Shown: positions 8,442 to 17,307 of the stretch, piece after piece
Layout: each line of letters begins with the position of its first letter
Position numbering within the stretch: the stretch's first letter is position 1
Assembly: GCA_017303615.1 (NCBI GenBank)
Contig: JAFLCK010000003.1
Span: forward strand, 124,001-188,000
Direction of reading: 5' to 3'
Source of the DNA: Obscuribacter phosphatis_A
Lineage (GTDB): Bacteria; Cyanobacteriota; Vampirovibrionia; Obscuribacterales; Obscuribacteraceae
DNA: 64,000 nucleotides
Program-made: the position numbers and the translations under genes
The notes under the pieces: generated by a model
Told to the model about the DNA's origin: nothing
The model's database searches: none
Seen by the model: only the letters and a program-made list of their open reading frames with translations

Positions 8442-10130
8442 TCAACTGATTCGTGCAAGTACAAGAGCTCTAATTTTCTCAGCTTGCAAACGTACATCTT
8501 TGATGAGAGCTTCAGCCTCCACCCGGCAATTATGGTTGAAAGTAACTTCCTCTTCACTTTCACCAAAATCTTTCAGGTTGATAAGCACGTTAAAAAAAGC
8601 ACCTTCCCCAGCTGTATGGGCAACCAGACCAGCCACACCAGCATCAGAAAGAGAACTGGGATTACCTTTTTCTACCATCTCCATGGCAATATGCAAAAGT
8701 TCGGGGACAGTCTTAAGCACAGTGAGCGGCACTATAGTAGCGCGACAATTGGCGGCGATTATGGCGATATCGCGCTTGTGACGCTCTTCTTTACTGCCCT
8801 TAGGCAAGCGCCTCGCTTCCAAAATAGCGTTGAACGCTTGCATATCTTCGTCCACAAAAAAGAGCAGACGACGCTTCAGAGCTTGCGCTTCCCTGGCCCA
8901 CTTTTCCATTTCCGGTCTCAAGGGCTCCATACCTTTCTTTTCGAAAGTCAGGTTGGCAACCATTGAGCTCAAGGCAGCCGATAGCGAGCCACACAAAGCC
9001 GATACCGAACCACCACCCGGAGCGGGTGATTCGCTTGCCAATTCATGCACAAAACTTGTCAGGCTCATATCACGCAGATGCTTACCTGGTGCAGCCACAG
9101 TCTGTTCGACGATTTTTTCAGCGGGCTTGAAGGGGCTAAGCTCAGAAAGACCGAGCGACTGCACAGCACATGAAATCAGTTCTTCTTCCGGCACACCGGT
9201 AGAGCGACCTTGTTTACGCAGATAATGCTCACCGGCGGCAAGCATCGGCTTTAAGGGCACAAGACCGACAATTTCAGAGCCGGTCACTCTCATTCCCAAT
9301 TTTTCAGCTTGTCTTGAAACTTCGTCAAAAGCATCATGCAAACTGGTCACTTCAAAATTAGTGAGATTGATAGAGACCTGAGCCCGCTCGTACTCATCAA
9401 CATACCAGCCCACAGCCCGACATTCTTTCAAGGTACCCGGCACCTTGACCGTATTGCCCTCTGCATCTTTTACTATTTCGCCGCGTTCGTCTCTCTTGGC
9501 TCGGCCGGCTTCTCTGATATTCAAGGCAATTTCATTGGCTAATTTCTTTGAGCGTGTATTGAGATTGACATTGTAAGCAATCAAGAAAGGGCGCGCACCA
9601 ATAACAGTGGCACCACTGACGGCATTAAACTGATCTGGCCCAAAGTCCGGCTGAAAATCAGGGCTCTTCATTTTTTCGCAGAGCGCTTCATACTCACCCT
9701 GCCTGATATCGGCGAGACTGCGACGACTGTCTTTGCGCGCCGCTTCTGCATAGAGATAAACCGGTATACCCAGTTGAGCGCCGACTCGTTTTCCCAACTC
9801 TTCCGCCAGCTTGACACAGTCTTCCATAGAGACGCCTGTGACCGGCACAAAGGGGCAAACATCGGTGGCACCCATGCGCGGATGTTCACCTCTATGTTTG
9901 CGCATATCAATTAACTGAGCAGCTTTGCTGATAGCTTGAAAAGCCGCCTCTACAATCAATTCGGGCGGCGCGACAAAAGTCATGACAGTCCTATTCGTAC
10001 TGGCGCCCGGGTCGACATCGAGCAGCCTGACTCCGCTCACTGCAGCAATCGCATCGGCGATGGCATCGATGATTTTTCTATCGCGTCCTTCGGAAAAATT
10101 AGGTACGCATTCAACCAACCGAATAGTCAA
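8442..10130 (-). CDS. ftcD: Bifunctional glutamate formimidoyltransferase / formimidoyl-THF cyclodeaminase
   Basis: The 562-residue fused enzyme takes the formimino group from N-formimino-glutamate (a histidine breakdown product) onto tetrahydrofolate, then deaminates it to methenyl-THF. The transferase part spans about 1-330 (VECVPNFSEGRD at the start, GEHPRMGATDVCPF). The cyclodeaminase part spans about 345-555 (ELASESPAPGGGSVSAL, GNPSSLSDAGVA). I chose TTG 10128-10130, giving MTIRLVECVPNFSEG, because a strong AAAGGGGGG ribosome-binding site precedes it and family members begin there. The two activities are fused as in animals, where many bacteria have separate proteins. The downstream dehydrogenase-family gene could take the glutamate produced. 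I see no hutH/U/I in the window. Confidence 0.93.
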   Translation of the reverse strand: MTIRLVECVPNFSEGRDRKIIDAIADAIAAVSGVRLLDVDPGASTNRTVMTFVAPPELIVEAAFQAISKAAQLIDMRKHRGEHPRMGATDVCPFVPVTGVSMEDCVKLAEELGKRVGAQLGIPVYLYAEAARKDSRRSLADIRQGEYEALCEKMKSPDFQPDFGPDQFNAVSGATVIGARPFLIAYNVNLNTRSKKLANEIALNIREAGRAKRDERGEIVKDAEGNTVKVPGTLKECRAVGWYVDEYERAQVSINLTNFEVTSLHDAFDEVSRQAEKLGMRVTGSEIVGLVPLKPMLAAGEHYLRKQGRSTGVPEEELISCAVQSLGLSELSPFKPAEKIVEQTVAAPGKHLRDMSLTSFVHELASESPAPGGGSVSALCGSLSAALSSMVANLTFEKKGMEPLRPEMEKWAREAQALKRRLLFFVDEDMQAFNAILEARRLPKGSKEERHKRDIAIIAANCRATIVPLTVLKTVPELLHIAMEMVEKGNPSSLSDAGVAGLVAHTAGEGAFFNVLINLKDFGESEEEVTFNHNCRVEAEALIKDVRLQAEKIRALVLARIS

Positions 10131-10187
10131 GGTAACCCCCCTTTGATCGCCGACCAAATAGTTATAGACCCTGACCCTTAGATTCTT

Positions 10188-11201
10188 CTATTTCTTAGGC
10201 TTTATGTAACCCTGTTTTTTGAATAAAAATGCGCCGTAAGTGAATCGCAATGTAAACAAAAATGCCACTATAGAAGTAAGCATCCAAGAAAGGGCCCAGA
10301 CAAAAGCCGGTATGCCGGTAATATCCTGCATACTTGTGGCATCGGTAAAGCCCCGGCCACCCATGCCAAGAGAGTGCGGCAAGAGAATCCAGATAAGAGA
10401 AAGCGAGTTGAGAGTGCACTGCACTGAAAGAAAAAGCACGAGCAAATTGGCGGTGGCATCATTTAGCTTTTTACCGGCGAAATAGAACATGGCAGCCAGT
10501 GCCAAAGACCAGACCAAACTGCCAATCACCTGCAAAAACTTGCCGTTCAAAAGACCATTCAAATCTAGGAAACCAGGCAATACAAAGAATATCGCCCCGG
10601 CTAAAACAATGCCTCCAAGCAAATAAAGAATGCGCCTAGACCAGTTTTTGAATTGACTTAGATAAATCAAAAGACAACCAAAAAAAGTCTGCCCCAAATA
10701 GCCGGCTTGGGCAATGAGAAAACTTACACCGCCTACGTGCTGGGTGAGTCCGCCGTGGCCGGCTCCGTCTGAAACATTGGTCATACCTGTGACGATACCG
10801 CCCGTAAGCACAGTCACGATGGCATGACTCATCTCGTGCACAGTCACTACAAACTGGTTGATTGGCACAAGCAACCATCTGACATAAGCCGTATCAGAAA
10901 AGAAAACTGAAAACAAAAGCAAAGCCCAGAACAAAATGACATTGAAACCACCTGGAAATTTTCCCAAAAGACTAGATTGGGAAACCGCACTAGATTTGGG
11001 CACCGCCACCTCTGCGGCAACCGGCTTAAGACCGCCGGCTTCTGTGGCTTTTGCAGCAAAATTAACTGGCGAAGCTGAGCCTAAGATTTCAGACTCCAAG
11101 GCAGCCAACTTCTCTTCATCACTCAGACTGCCTTCTTCCTTGGCATCTGAGACCTTGAACTTGAGCTTCTCTTTATTCTTCTCTTCCGTTTTATCTTTCA
11201 T
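10188..11201 (-). CDS. M50B-like membrane metalloprotease
   Basis: The 337-residue product begins with about 80 charged, cytosolic residues rich in Lys and Glu, followed by roughly seven to nine membrane segments. The zinc motif HEMSH (H122, E123, H126) lies in a membrane-proximal helix (VVTVHEMSHAIVTVLTGG), as in site-2-protease-like peptidases of the M50B family. A GLTQHVGG loop and a pair of Asn/Asp residues further on may give the third ligand. A likely role is regulated intramembrane proteolysis or membrane-protein maintenance. The target is unknown. ATG 11199-11201 has no clear ribosome-binding site. It is the first gene of a minus-strand run with ftcD (57-base gap). Confidence 0.8.
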   Translation of the reverse strand: MKDKTEEKNKEKLKFKVSDAKEEGSLSDEEKLAALESEILGSASPVNFAAKATEAGGLKPVAAEVAVPKSSAVSQSSLLGKFPGGFNVILFWALLLFSVFFSDTAYVRWLLVPINQFVVTVHEMSHAIVTVLTGGIVTGMTNVSDGAGHGGLTQHVGGVSFLIAQAGYLGQTFFGCLLIYLSQFKNWSRRILYLLGGIVLAGAIFFVLPGFLDLNGLLNGKFLQVIGSLVWSLALAAMFYFAGKKLNDATANLLVLFLSVQCTLNSLSLIWILLPHSLGMGGRGFTDATSMQDITGIPAFVWALSWMLTSIVAFLFTLRFTYGAFLFKKQGYIKPKK

Positions 11202-11211
11202 GGTCAACTAT

Positions 11212-11236
11212 AATAAGCCGATTAGAATAAGCCGAT
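11212..11236. repeat. 11-bp direct repeat between divergent genes
   Basis: AATAAGCCGAT occurs twice (11212-11222 and 11226-11236), 14 bases apart, in the 71-base spacer between the M50B-like gene and the transporter gene. This is a possible operator or a small duplication. Confidence 0.5.
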
Positions 11237-11272
11237 CACTAGCATCTTTCCCAATTTACTCAAGTTTCGCTC

Positions 11273-12211
11273 TTGTCTAACTCTTTCCAGCTTAACTCAT
11301 TGATCGGCATTTGCTTGCTCTGCTGGAGCACCTGGGGCATTTTCGACAAGAAAGCCCTAGAGTCAGCCAGGCACCTGGAAGTACTTATCTACCAGCATCT
11401 TATCTATGTGCTGGAAGTGCCACTGATATTTCTGCTTTTGGGACTGGTCTATCCTAATGGCTGGCAAATCTGCCCCGAGACCTGGGGCTGGACAGCTCTC
11501 GGCTCCAGTATCTCCAGTTCAGCCATGCTCTTTTATTTAATAGCGATGAGCAGAGCCGAAGCCAGCTTCGTCTTGGGTATAACCGCCAGCTACCCGCTCA
11601 TCGTTCAAATTTTGGCGCATTTTTTCCTACATGAAGCCCTGGTGCCTGAAAGACTTTTAGGTTCGATTCTGATTGGTTTAGGGGTAGCCTGCATCGGCGC
11701 CTCCGATAGTAGTGGTGACAATGCCAGTAAGAATTCTGGTGAAAATAGTGAGCATCAAAACTCACGCCCCACTAGTAAGCTGAAAGTCTTGATTTTGTGC
11801 AGCCTGGCCACCCTTTTCTGGGGCTTAACCGGTTTGTTCGACAAAAAGGCGCTCTTGAGCGACAGCCCCTTTAAGGTCTATTTTGCCCGCTGCGTCTGGG
11901 ATGCCGCCATCGTGGCGATCATGCTTATTGTAGCTAAGTTGGCCAAACAAAATGTTCAGTACAAAAAGCCTCAAGCCTGGCGCTATTCCTTCCTCTCATC
12001 GGTTTGTCTTTCAGCCGGCACAATTTCTTATATGTTCGCCATGACAATGGCTACTGCCTCGTACATTATTGTAATAACGGGCTGCTACCCACTTTTTATG
12101 TATCTTTTTGCCCTACTCTTTCTCAAGGAAAAGCTCAAAAAAACCCGCCTGGCGGGTGTTTTGCTGGTTGTTATAGGAGGACTGCTAGTGCAGGAGACTC
12201 AGGGGGTATAG
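11273..12211 (+). CDS. EamA/DMT-family transporter
   Basis: The 312-residue product has about ten hydrophobic segments in two homologous EamA halves (about 5-140 and 165-305), separated by a polar Ser/Asn-rich linker of 20-30 residues. Each half opens with the same pattern (CWSTWGIFDKKALESAR and LFWGLTGLFDKKALLSD), showing an internal duplication. It is likely an inner-membrane exporter of small metabolites, with unknown substrate. The only sensible start is TTG 11273, with no good ribosome-binding site. It is followed after 39 bases by the Gln/Ala-repeat gene. Confidence 0.82.
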   Translation: MSNSFQLNSLIGICLLCWSTWGIFDKKALESARHLEVLIYQHLIYVLEVPLIFLLLGLVYPNGWQICPETWGWTALGSSISSSAMLFYLIAMSRAEASFVLGITASYPLIVQILAHFFLHEALVPERLLGSILIGLGVACIGASDSSGDNASKNSGENSEHQNSRPTSKLKVLILCSLATLFWGLTGLFDKKALLSDSPFKVYFARCVWDAAIVAIMLIVAKLAKQNVQYKKPQAWRYSFLSSVCLSAGTISYMFAMTMATASYIIVITGCYPLFMYLFALLFLKEKLKKTRLAGVLLVVIGGLLVQETQGV

Positions 12212-12250
12212 ATATATGAGATTAACAATTCCCTTCTATGAGGCCCGCAA

Positions 12251-13765
12251 ATGAGCGAAGATGATAATCGTTTTTCTGCAGAACAAGAGCTGAATGAGCG
12301 CATATTAGCCTCTTTGCAGAGCTCATTCTCGGGAGAAGAGACCAAACGCTGGATGACGGCTATCAAGGACGACCGCATCGAGCAAGCCGAAGAAGTGGTA
12401 GCAGCCGGTTCAAAAGAGAATCAACTCTCTACTTCTATGGCTAACGTCATCGATAAACTCTTCGACAATTTCAAAAGATACTCTTTCGACTTCAACCGGC
12501 AGCAAGAAAATAAGCAATGGGAGGTCTCCTGCGAAAGACCTTCCAGTATGCGCACCACCGCCGACTATATGGAACACGGCAAACCAATCAAGTTCTGTAT
12601 CGGCCACCTTTCTACAAAAGAATTCGCCCTGGTGATTCAGGGAGAAGAAGTGCGCATCAGGGCCTATTTCCTACCTGTTGAATTTCTTATGGGCTTTAAA
12701 CCAGGCCAAACCGATTTTCCACCTTATCTTGACATGAGACTGGGCGTCTCCAATAGCTCTGTCACCGAACCAGTCTGGCTTATAGAGGGGCAGACGGTGG
12801 GACTAAACAGCTTGGCGGCGCTATCACGCCGGCTGCTCACCCAATTAATAAAAGTGACCAAGGGTGAAGCCAACTATGACGAACACTTTGTATTCAATCC
12901 CCAAGAAGCTATTGCTGCCGAAGTCGCCCCTAAAGTGGAACTGGACCGCTCCTATGACGACGATGTCAGCCCCCTAGTCAAGGAAGCAGAGCCCATGGCT
13001 AGAAGCTATGCCGTTGCTTCCACTTCGCAAAATGAATTTTTCCAAGATGCCGCGCCGACAGCCGTCAGCCAAAGCCGACAAAAATGGCAGGAAGCGGCCC
13101 AGATGGCGGTGGCTAATGCCCAGGCGAGACCGTCTAATTATGCTGTAAACAACAATATGCCCGGCAATGGCGCCGCGGTGGTAGAAAACAGTGCGCCAAG
13201 CGCGGCATTGAGCGCCCAACAAATCACCAACCCAAACATTGAAAATCCGGCTCCAATTCAAGCTCAAGCTCTAGTTCAAGCTCAAGCTCCAGCTCTAGCT
13301 CAAGCTCCGGCGTCAGTTCAAGTTCAAGCCCCAGCTCAAGCTCCAACCCAGATATCGACGCCGGTGCCGGAGCAGGCACAAGCACAGTTTGATGCAGTTC
13401 TAGCTGCCGCCGCCGCTAAAGCCCCACCGGCGCAAATATCTCAAGCATCTCAGTCTCAAGCCGAAGCTGAAACAAAAGCAGAAGAAAGACCCCCCAAGGA
13501 GTTCTTTGCCGCCCAAGAAGAGCTGAGTAAAACAACGCGCAGCACGTTTAACACGGCAGAAGTGAATCGCAATATCGCCAAGTCGATAAAGGCCCTTTTT
13601 GATACAGTCGATGCTTCTATTCATGAACTAACCCAAGCTGGGGTGGAAGCCATGCATGACGATGATATTGAAAGGGTCGGCGAAGTGATGAAACAGAGCA
13701 AAACTCTCAAAAAGCTGAGAGAGAGCATCGTTCAGCTATCTAAAGATTGGCAAAAATCGATCTAA
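12251..13765 (+). CDS. Unknown protein with Gln/Ala repeat linker
   Basis: The 504-residue product is not a family I recognise. The N-terminal region (about 1-230) is mixed alpha/beta. A low-complexity linker (about 335-400) is built of QAQAP-like units, encoded by CAAGCT-type hexamers at about 13255-13385. The C-terminal region is helical (FNTAEVNRNIAKSIKALFDTVDASIHEL to the end) and may be a coiled coil. There is no signal peptide, so it is probably cytosolic. A GAGG ribosome-binding site lies 8 bases before the ATG. It ends at a strong terminator. The two-domain-plus-linker form suggests a scaffold or adaptor, but this is a guess. Confidence 0.75.
   Translation: MSEDDNRFSAEQELNERILASLQSSFSGEETKRWMTAIKDDRIEQAEEVVAAGSKENQLSTSMANVIDKLFDNFKRYSFDFNRQQENKQWEVSCERPSSMRTTADYMEHGKPIKFCIGHLSTKEFALVIQGEEVRIRAYFLPVEFLMGFKPGQTDFPPYLDMRLGVSNSSVTEPVWLIEGQTVGLNSLAALSRRLLTQLIKVTKGEANYDEHFVFNPQEAIAAEVAPKVELDRSYDDDVSPLVKEAEPMARSYAVASTSQNEFFQDAAPTAVSQSRQKWQEAAQMAVANAQARPSNYAVNNNMPGNGAAVVENSAPSAALSAQQITNPNIENPAPIQAQALVQAQAPALAQAPASVQVQAPAQAPTQISTPVPEQAQAQFDAVLAAAAAKAPPAQISQASQSQAEAETKAEERPPKEFFAAQEELSKTTRSTFNTAEVNRNIAKSIKALFDTVDASIHELTQAGVEAMHDDDIERVGEVMKQSKTLKKLRESIVQLSKDWQKSI
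13255..13385 (+). repeat. In-frame CAAGCT-type repeat tract
   Basis: Degenerate hexamer units (CAAGCT, CAAGCC, CTAGCT) encode the Gln-Ala-Pro linker of the gene at 12251. Units are multiples of three, so length changes keep the frame. Confidence 0.7.
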
Positions 13766-13770
13766 ATCAA

Positions 13771-13810
13771 AAAAAACAAAACCGGGACTGCAGACCCGGT
13801 TTTGTTTTTT
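13771..13810. terminator. Strong bidirectional terminator
   Basis: A perfect 16-bp stem (AAAAAACAAAACCGGG and its complement) has an 8-base loop, flanked by A and T runs. It serves the plus-strand gene ending at 13765 and the minus-strand tRNA-Ser transcript. Confidence 0.92.
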
Positions 13811-13817
13811 GAAAATT

Positions 13818-13907
13818 CGGAGAGGGAGGGATTCGAACCCTCGGTACAGATTTTGTCCGTACAACTTCTTAGCAGGAAGCCGCTTTCGACCACTCAGCCA
13901 CCTCTCC
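13818..13907 (-). tRNA. serX(GCU): tRNA-Ser (anticodon GCU)
   Basis: The 90-base minus-strand gene has acceptor stem GGAGAGG/CCTCTCC with discriminator G, the D-arm TGGCTGAGTGGTCGAAAGCG, anticodon arm CTTCC-TGCTAAG-AAG with anticodon GCT, a long class II variable arm (TTGTACGGACAAAATCTGTAC) and the T-loop GGTTCGAATCC. CCA is not encoded. It reads AGY serine codons. It lies 87 bases after cdsA and ends at the strong terminator. Confidence 0.96.
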
Positions 13908-13994
13908 AGATGATTGCGATTAAAAGCGATTGATTTATCATAGCGCAGAATCTATCGCTTTTGCTTTCTTTTGCCTAATTATTTCGGCTCTTAA

Positions 13995-14927
13995 CTAAAA
14001 CTGGCCAAGCACCACCAGACAAACCCAGTAATAGGCAACAGCCGCACCGATTATCAAGCTGTCGCCCCGGTCTAGGAAACCACCATGGCCGGGTATGAAG
14101 TCACTTGAATCTTTGAGACCGGCGTCTCTTTTCAAGAGAGATTCGCAAAGGTCGCCCAGCTGAGCCGCCACCGAGACGACAATAGCCATAACCGGCGCCT
14201 GCCAGAGATTGAAACCAAAGGGATGACAAGAAAACAAATAGTGATCTGCCACATAAACCACCACTACACCCAAGGCAATCGCCGAAAGCAAGCCGCCGAC
14301 AGCTCCTTCCACAGTCTTTTTGGGGCTTATCTGGGGATAGAGCAAATGCTTGCCAAATTTCTTGCCAAAGTAATAGGCAAAAACATCGGTGGCCCAAATG
14401 ATGAAAAGAGTTGCCCAGACATAGGCCAAGCCCGGCTGTTCGAGGGGATTAGTGGATACAGGCATACCGGCGGGGCTGAGATTGCGCAATAGAACCAGGT
14501 GACTGGGCAGCCAGCCTACATATATAAATCCCAGAATGGTGGCGGCTATGTCGGCAATTGTGGCAGGCGGATCGACATTCCTAAAGAGCAGACGAAAAAA
14601 AGAAACATAGATGCCGATTGAAAGAAGCAAAGGAAAATGTCTGATCGAAAAATCAGTCCAATAGCTGGCATCAGCCCCGGCTGGCAATGGCATGCCGACA
14701 CCATGATTAGGTATCAAGTCGGGTATGGCCGCCACCACAAAGAAAGCGACAATCATCGATAGAACAATGCGGCTGCTGGGATTGATGCCCTTGCGCCGAG
14801 CCATGCCGATAAACTCTTTACCACCCATAAAACAGGCAGCGCCTAAGACCAGAGCAAGAAACTTTCCCCCGGCCATAATGCTGGCCACAGAGATGCCAAA
14901 TAACAACCAGCCATATATAAGTCTCAT
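13995..14927 (-). CDS. cdsA: Phosphatidate cytidylyltransferase (CDP-diglyceride synthase)
   Basis: This inner-membrane enzyme makes CDP-diacylglycerol from CTP and phosphatidate for phospholipid synthesis. The 310-residue product has about eight membrane segments and the family signature near the C-terminus (SLLKRDAGLKDSSDF, then IPGHGGFLDRGD), with the conserved K-D, H-G-G and D-R-x-D residues. The start codon overlaps the stop of the YibE/F gene by 4 bases (ATGA), which suggests translational coupling. tRNA-Ser follows on the same strand. Confidence 0.95.
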   Translation of the reverse strand: MRLIYGWLLFGISVASIMAGGKFLALVLGAACFMGGKEFIGMARRKGINPSSRIVLSMIVAFFVVAAIPDLIPNHGVGMPLPAGADASYWTDFSIRHFPLLLSIGIYVSFFRLLFRNVDPPATIADIAATILGFIYVGWLPSHLVLLRNLSPAGMPVSTNPLEQPGLAYVWATLFIIWATDVFAYYFGKKFGKHLLYPQISPKKTVEGAVGGLLSAIALGVVVVYVADHYLFSCHPFGFNLWQAPVMAIVVSVAAQLGDLCESLLKRDAGLKDSSDFIPGHGGFLDRGDSLIIGAAVAYYWVCLVVLGQF

Positions 14928-15964
14928 GGACTACCTGTTTTACCTGCCATCAAGCGAGAAGCAAAGAAAGCGGTGAGCGGAATGGTCAAGACCAGTCCTA
15001 GACTACCACTAATCGCCGAGGCCACTTCAGTTGCGACCAGATCAAGATTTACAAGTTTGCTTACTGGCATCTGGCTGATTAGAAGCAATAAAGGAAGAGC
15101 GCCGCCAGTATAGGCAAGGATTAGTGTATTGGTCATAGTGCCCATGATGTCTCTGCCGACATTCATGCCGGCTTGAAAGAGCTTTTCGGGCTTGCTGTCT
15201 TTACCGGCAGAGGCCACTTCGGTCACCGCCGATGCTATAGAAATAGCAACATCCATAATCACGCCGAGGGCGCCGATCAGCATGCCGGCAGCCAACAAAC
15301 CTTGATAAAAGCTGGGTGTACGCACCAAGACCGAGCCCCGCAAAATCTGTGCTTCCTCTGAAGAAAGACCGGTGAGTGGGGCAAAGGTGATCACAAGATG
15401 CGCGGCCAAGCCGGCGACAGTGACACCACCGACAGTACCATATATAGCACAGAGAGATTTCTTACTCCAACCGGCGACAAAAAACATGGTAGCAAGGGTG
15501 GTGGCAACACAGATCAAAACAGAAACAAGCAAAGGGTCAAAGCCGGCCAAACTAGAAGGCAAAAGCACAAAGGCAATGAGCGAAACACTGATTGCCAAAG
15601 CCAGCAATGATTTCACTCCTTTTTTGCCGCCCAGTACTATGAAAGCCAAAAGAAAAACAATCAGGAGAGTGCCGATAGCCGGGGCCCGATGATAATCGGC
15701 GACATTGATTTCACGCTTTGAGCCTGTCGTATTGACTATCAAAAGTACTTCACGGCCGGGCAAAAGATCTATATTGAAGACTGGATTATCGGTGATCTCA
15801 TTGAAGACATCCACCTTTTCACCCTGCATACTGCCGGCAAGAACCTCTAGCCGCGCCGGTTGACGCTTGGCCACGATGCCTGTGCGGCTGGCCAGTTCTT
15901 CATTGATTTGAGCCGGGCCAACCGATATCACTCTTGCTGGGACAAATTCTTCCGACTCTTTCAT
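14924..15964 (-). CDS. YibE/F family membrane protein
   Basis: The 346-residue product has a soluble N-terminal beta-rich part (about 1-95) and then about eight membrane segments with the family's Gly-rich blocks (IVLGGKKGVKSLLALAISV, GLLAAGMLIGALGVIMDV, GRDIMGTMTNTLILAYTGG). The family's function is not settled. In Firmicutes it occurs as a YibE/YibF pair, whereas here one protein covers the region. The gene lies 13 bases after ruvB and overlaps cdsA by 4 bases. This points to one transcript ruvB-yibE/F-cdsA. Confidence 0.85.
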   Translation of the reverse strand: MKESEEFVPARVISVGPAQINEELASRTGIVAKRQPARLEVLAGSMQGEKVDVFNEITDNPVFNIDLLPGREVLLIVNTTGSKREINVADYHRAPAIGTLLIVFLLAFIVLGGKKGVKSLLALAISVSLIAFVLLPSSLAGFDPLLVSVLICVATTLATMFFVAGWSKKSLCAIYGTVGGVTVAGLAAHLVITFAPLTGLSSEEAQILRGSVLVRTPSFYQGLLAAGMLIGALGVIMDVAISIASAVTEVASAGKDSKPEKLFQAGMNVGRDIMGTMTNTLILAYTGGALPLLLLISQMPVSKLVNLDLVATEVASAISGSLGLVLTIPLTAFFASRLMAGKTGSP

Positions 15965-15977
15965 CTAGAAAACCATA

Positions 15978-17180
15978 CTATTGAAACAGATCGAGTTGTT
16001 TGATCTCTCCGGCGGCAAGACGCCCTTGCAGCCCCTGCGGTAAGGGTCTAGAGAGATGTTGATAGGCAAGAGGAGTAGCCATACGCCCCCGCGGCGTGCG
16101 TTGAATGAAGCCGCTCTGAATCAAAAAAGGTTCCCAGACATCTTCCAAGGTATCGCTGTCTTCGCCGATGGTGGCAGCTAAAGTCTCAAGACCGACAGGT
16201 CCACCCTCATAATTATCGATAATGATAGAGAGCAATTTGCGGTCGGTGATATCCAAACCGAGGGCGTCGACTTGATAAGAATCAAGAGCGCGCGCCGCCA
16301 TTTCGCCGTCTATCACCTCTGCCCCTTGATACTGCCCATAGTCGCGCACTAGGCGCACCAAGCGGTTGGCTATGCGAGGCGTGCCTCTAGCCCGCCTGGC
16401 AATAGCCTCCACACCTTCAGATTCCATCTTTACCGAAAGAATACCGGCGGTGCGAGCGACAATAGCTGAAAGTTCTTCTTGGGTGTAGAAGTCTAAACGG
16501 CAGACAAAACCAAAGCGATCTCTAAGAGCGTTAGAAAGCATGCCAGCCTTGGTGGTGGCACCAACCAAAGTAAACTTAGGCAAAGGCAAACGCATAGTTC
16601 TGGTGGCATGCCCCTTGCCGGTAGTTAAATCAATGACAAAATCTTCGATAGCCGGATAGAGCAATTCTTCTGCCACCCGCGAAAGTCTGTGGATTTCATC
16701 GATAAAAAGCACATCCCCTTCTTCAAGTTGATGCACCAGACCGATGATGTCGCGGGGTCTTTCCAGGCTGGGACCGGAAGTTAGATGAATACGGGCTTGC
16801 ATCTCATTGGCTATTACCCGAGCCAAAGTGGTCTTACCCAAACCTGGTGGACCATAGAACAAAACATGGTCGAGAGCTTCACCCCGGCTGCGGGCGGCCG
16901 AAATAGACATAGAAAGCATTGTCTTTAGTCTTGATTGCCCGATATATTCTGAAAGCGTATCTGGTCTAACAGCCTGGTCTGATCGCAAATCAGAATTGCT
17001 TTCCTGACAGGAAAGTAAAGATGAGCGGCGATTGGCCTGTTCATTAACATCTTCTATAGAAGCCTCGGCAGAATGAGCGAGATCATTTTTTGCAATGTTC
17101 TTTGGCTTGTTTTTTGAAGTTTTGTTAGTGCCAGGCTGAGATTCCCCTGAGGGATCGCCCGATGTTTTGATGATGGTCAT
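15978..17180 (-). CDS. ruvB: Holliday junction branch migration helicase RuvB
   Basis: RuvB is the hexameric AAA+ motor that drives branch migration with RuvA during recombination repair. The 400-residue product has Walker A GPPGLGKT (110-117), Walker B with DEIH, sensor GATTKAG, the Arg-finger region LRDRFG, and the C-terminal winged helix (NYEGGPVGLETLA to TPRGRMATPLAYQHL). The N-terminus is about 50 residues longer than usual. It is a polar stretch rich in Lys, Asn and Ser (KTSKNKPKNIAKND) with no obvious domain. No nearer ATG gives the usual length. The gene is separated from ruvA/C, which are not in the window. Confidence 0.96.
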   Translation of the reverse strand: MTIIKTSGDPSGESQPGTNKTSKNKPKNIAKNDLAHSAEASIEDVNEQANRRSSLLSCQESNSDLRSDQAVRPDTLSEYIGQSRLKTMLSMSISAARSRGEALDHVLFYGPPGLGKTTLARVIANEMQARIHLTSGPSLERPRDIIGLVHQLEEGDVLFIDEIHRLSRVAEELLYPAIEDFVIDLTTGKGHATRTMRLPLPKFTLVGATTKAGMLSNALRDRFGFVCRLDFYTQEELSAIVARTAGILSVKMESEGVEAIARRARGTPRIANRLVRLVRDYGQYQGAEVIDGEMAARALDSYQVDALGLDITDRKLLSIIIDNYEGGPVGLETLAATIGEDSDTLEDVWEPFLIQSGFIQRTPRGRMATPLAYQHLSRPLPQGLQGRLAAGEIKQLDLFQ

Positions 17181-17307
17181 GGCGGAATTATCTCAAATTA
17201 GTCAGTTCATGAGAAGTAATCAAGGTGCTAAGGGGCTTTCCGTCATATGCTTAGAATAGATAGTGCTAAAGCTCAAGCAGCTGGAGAAATGGAGATATAC
17301 AGAAGCT

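Noticed and set aside
8484..8966. Open frame of 160 codons on the plus strand
   Set aside because: It is antisense to the cyclodeaminase part of ftcD, with no motif.
13255..13385. Possible CRISPR-like repeat array
   Set aside because: The units are contiguous six-base codon repeats in frame, without spacers.
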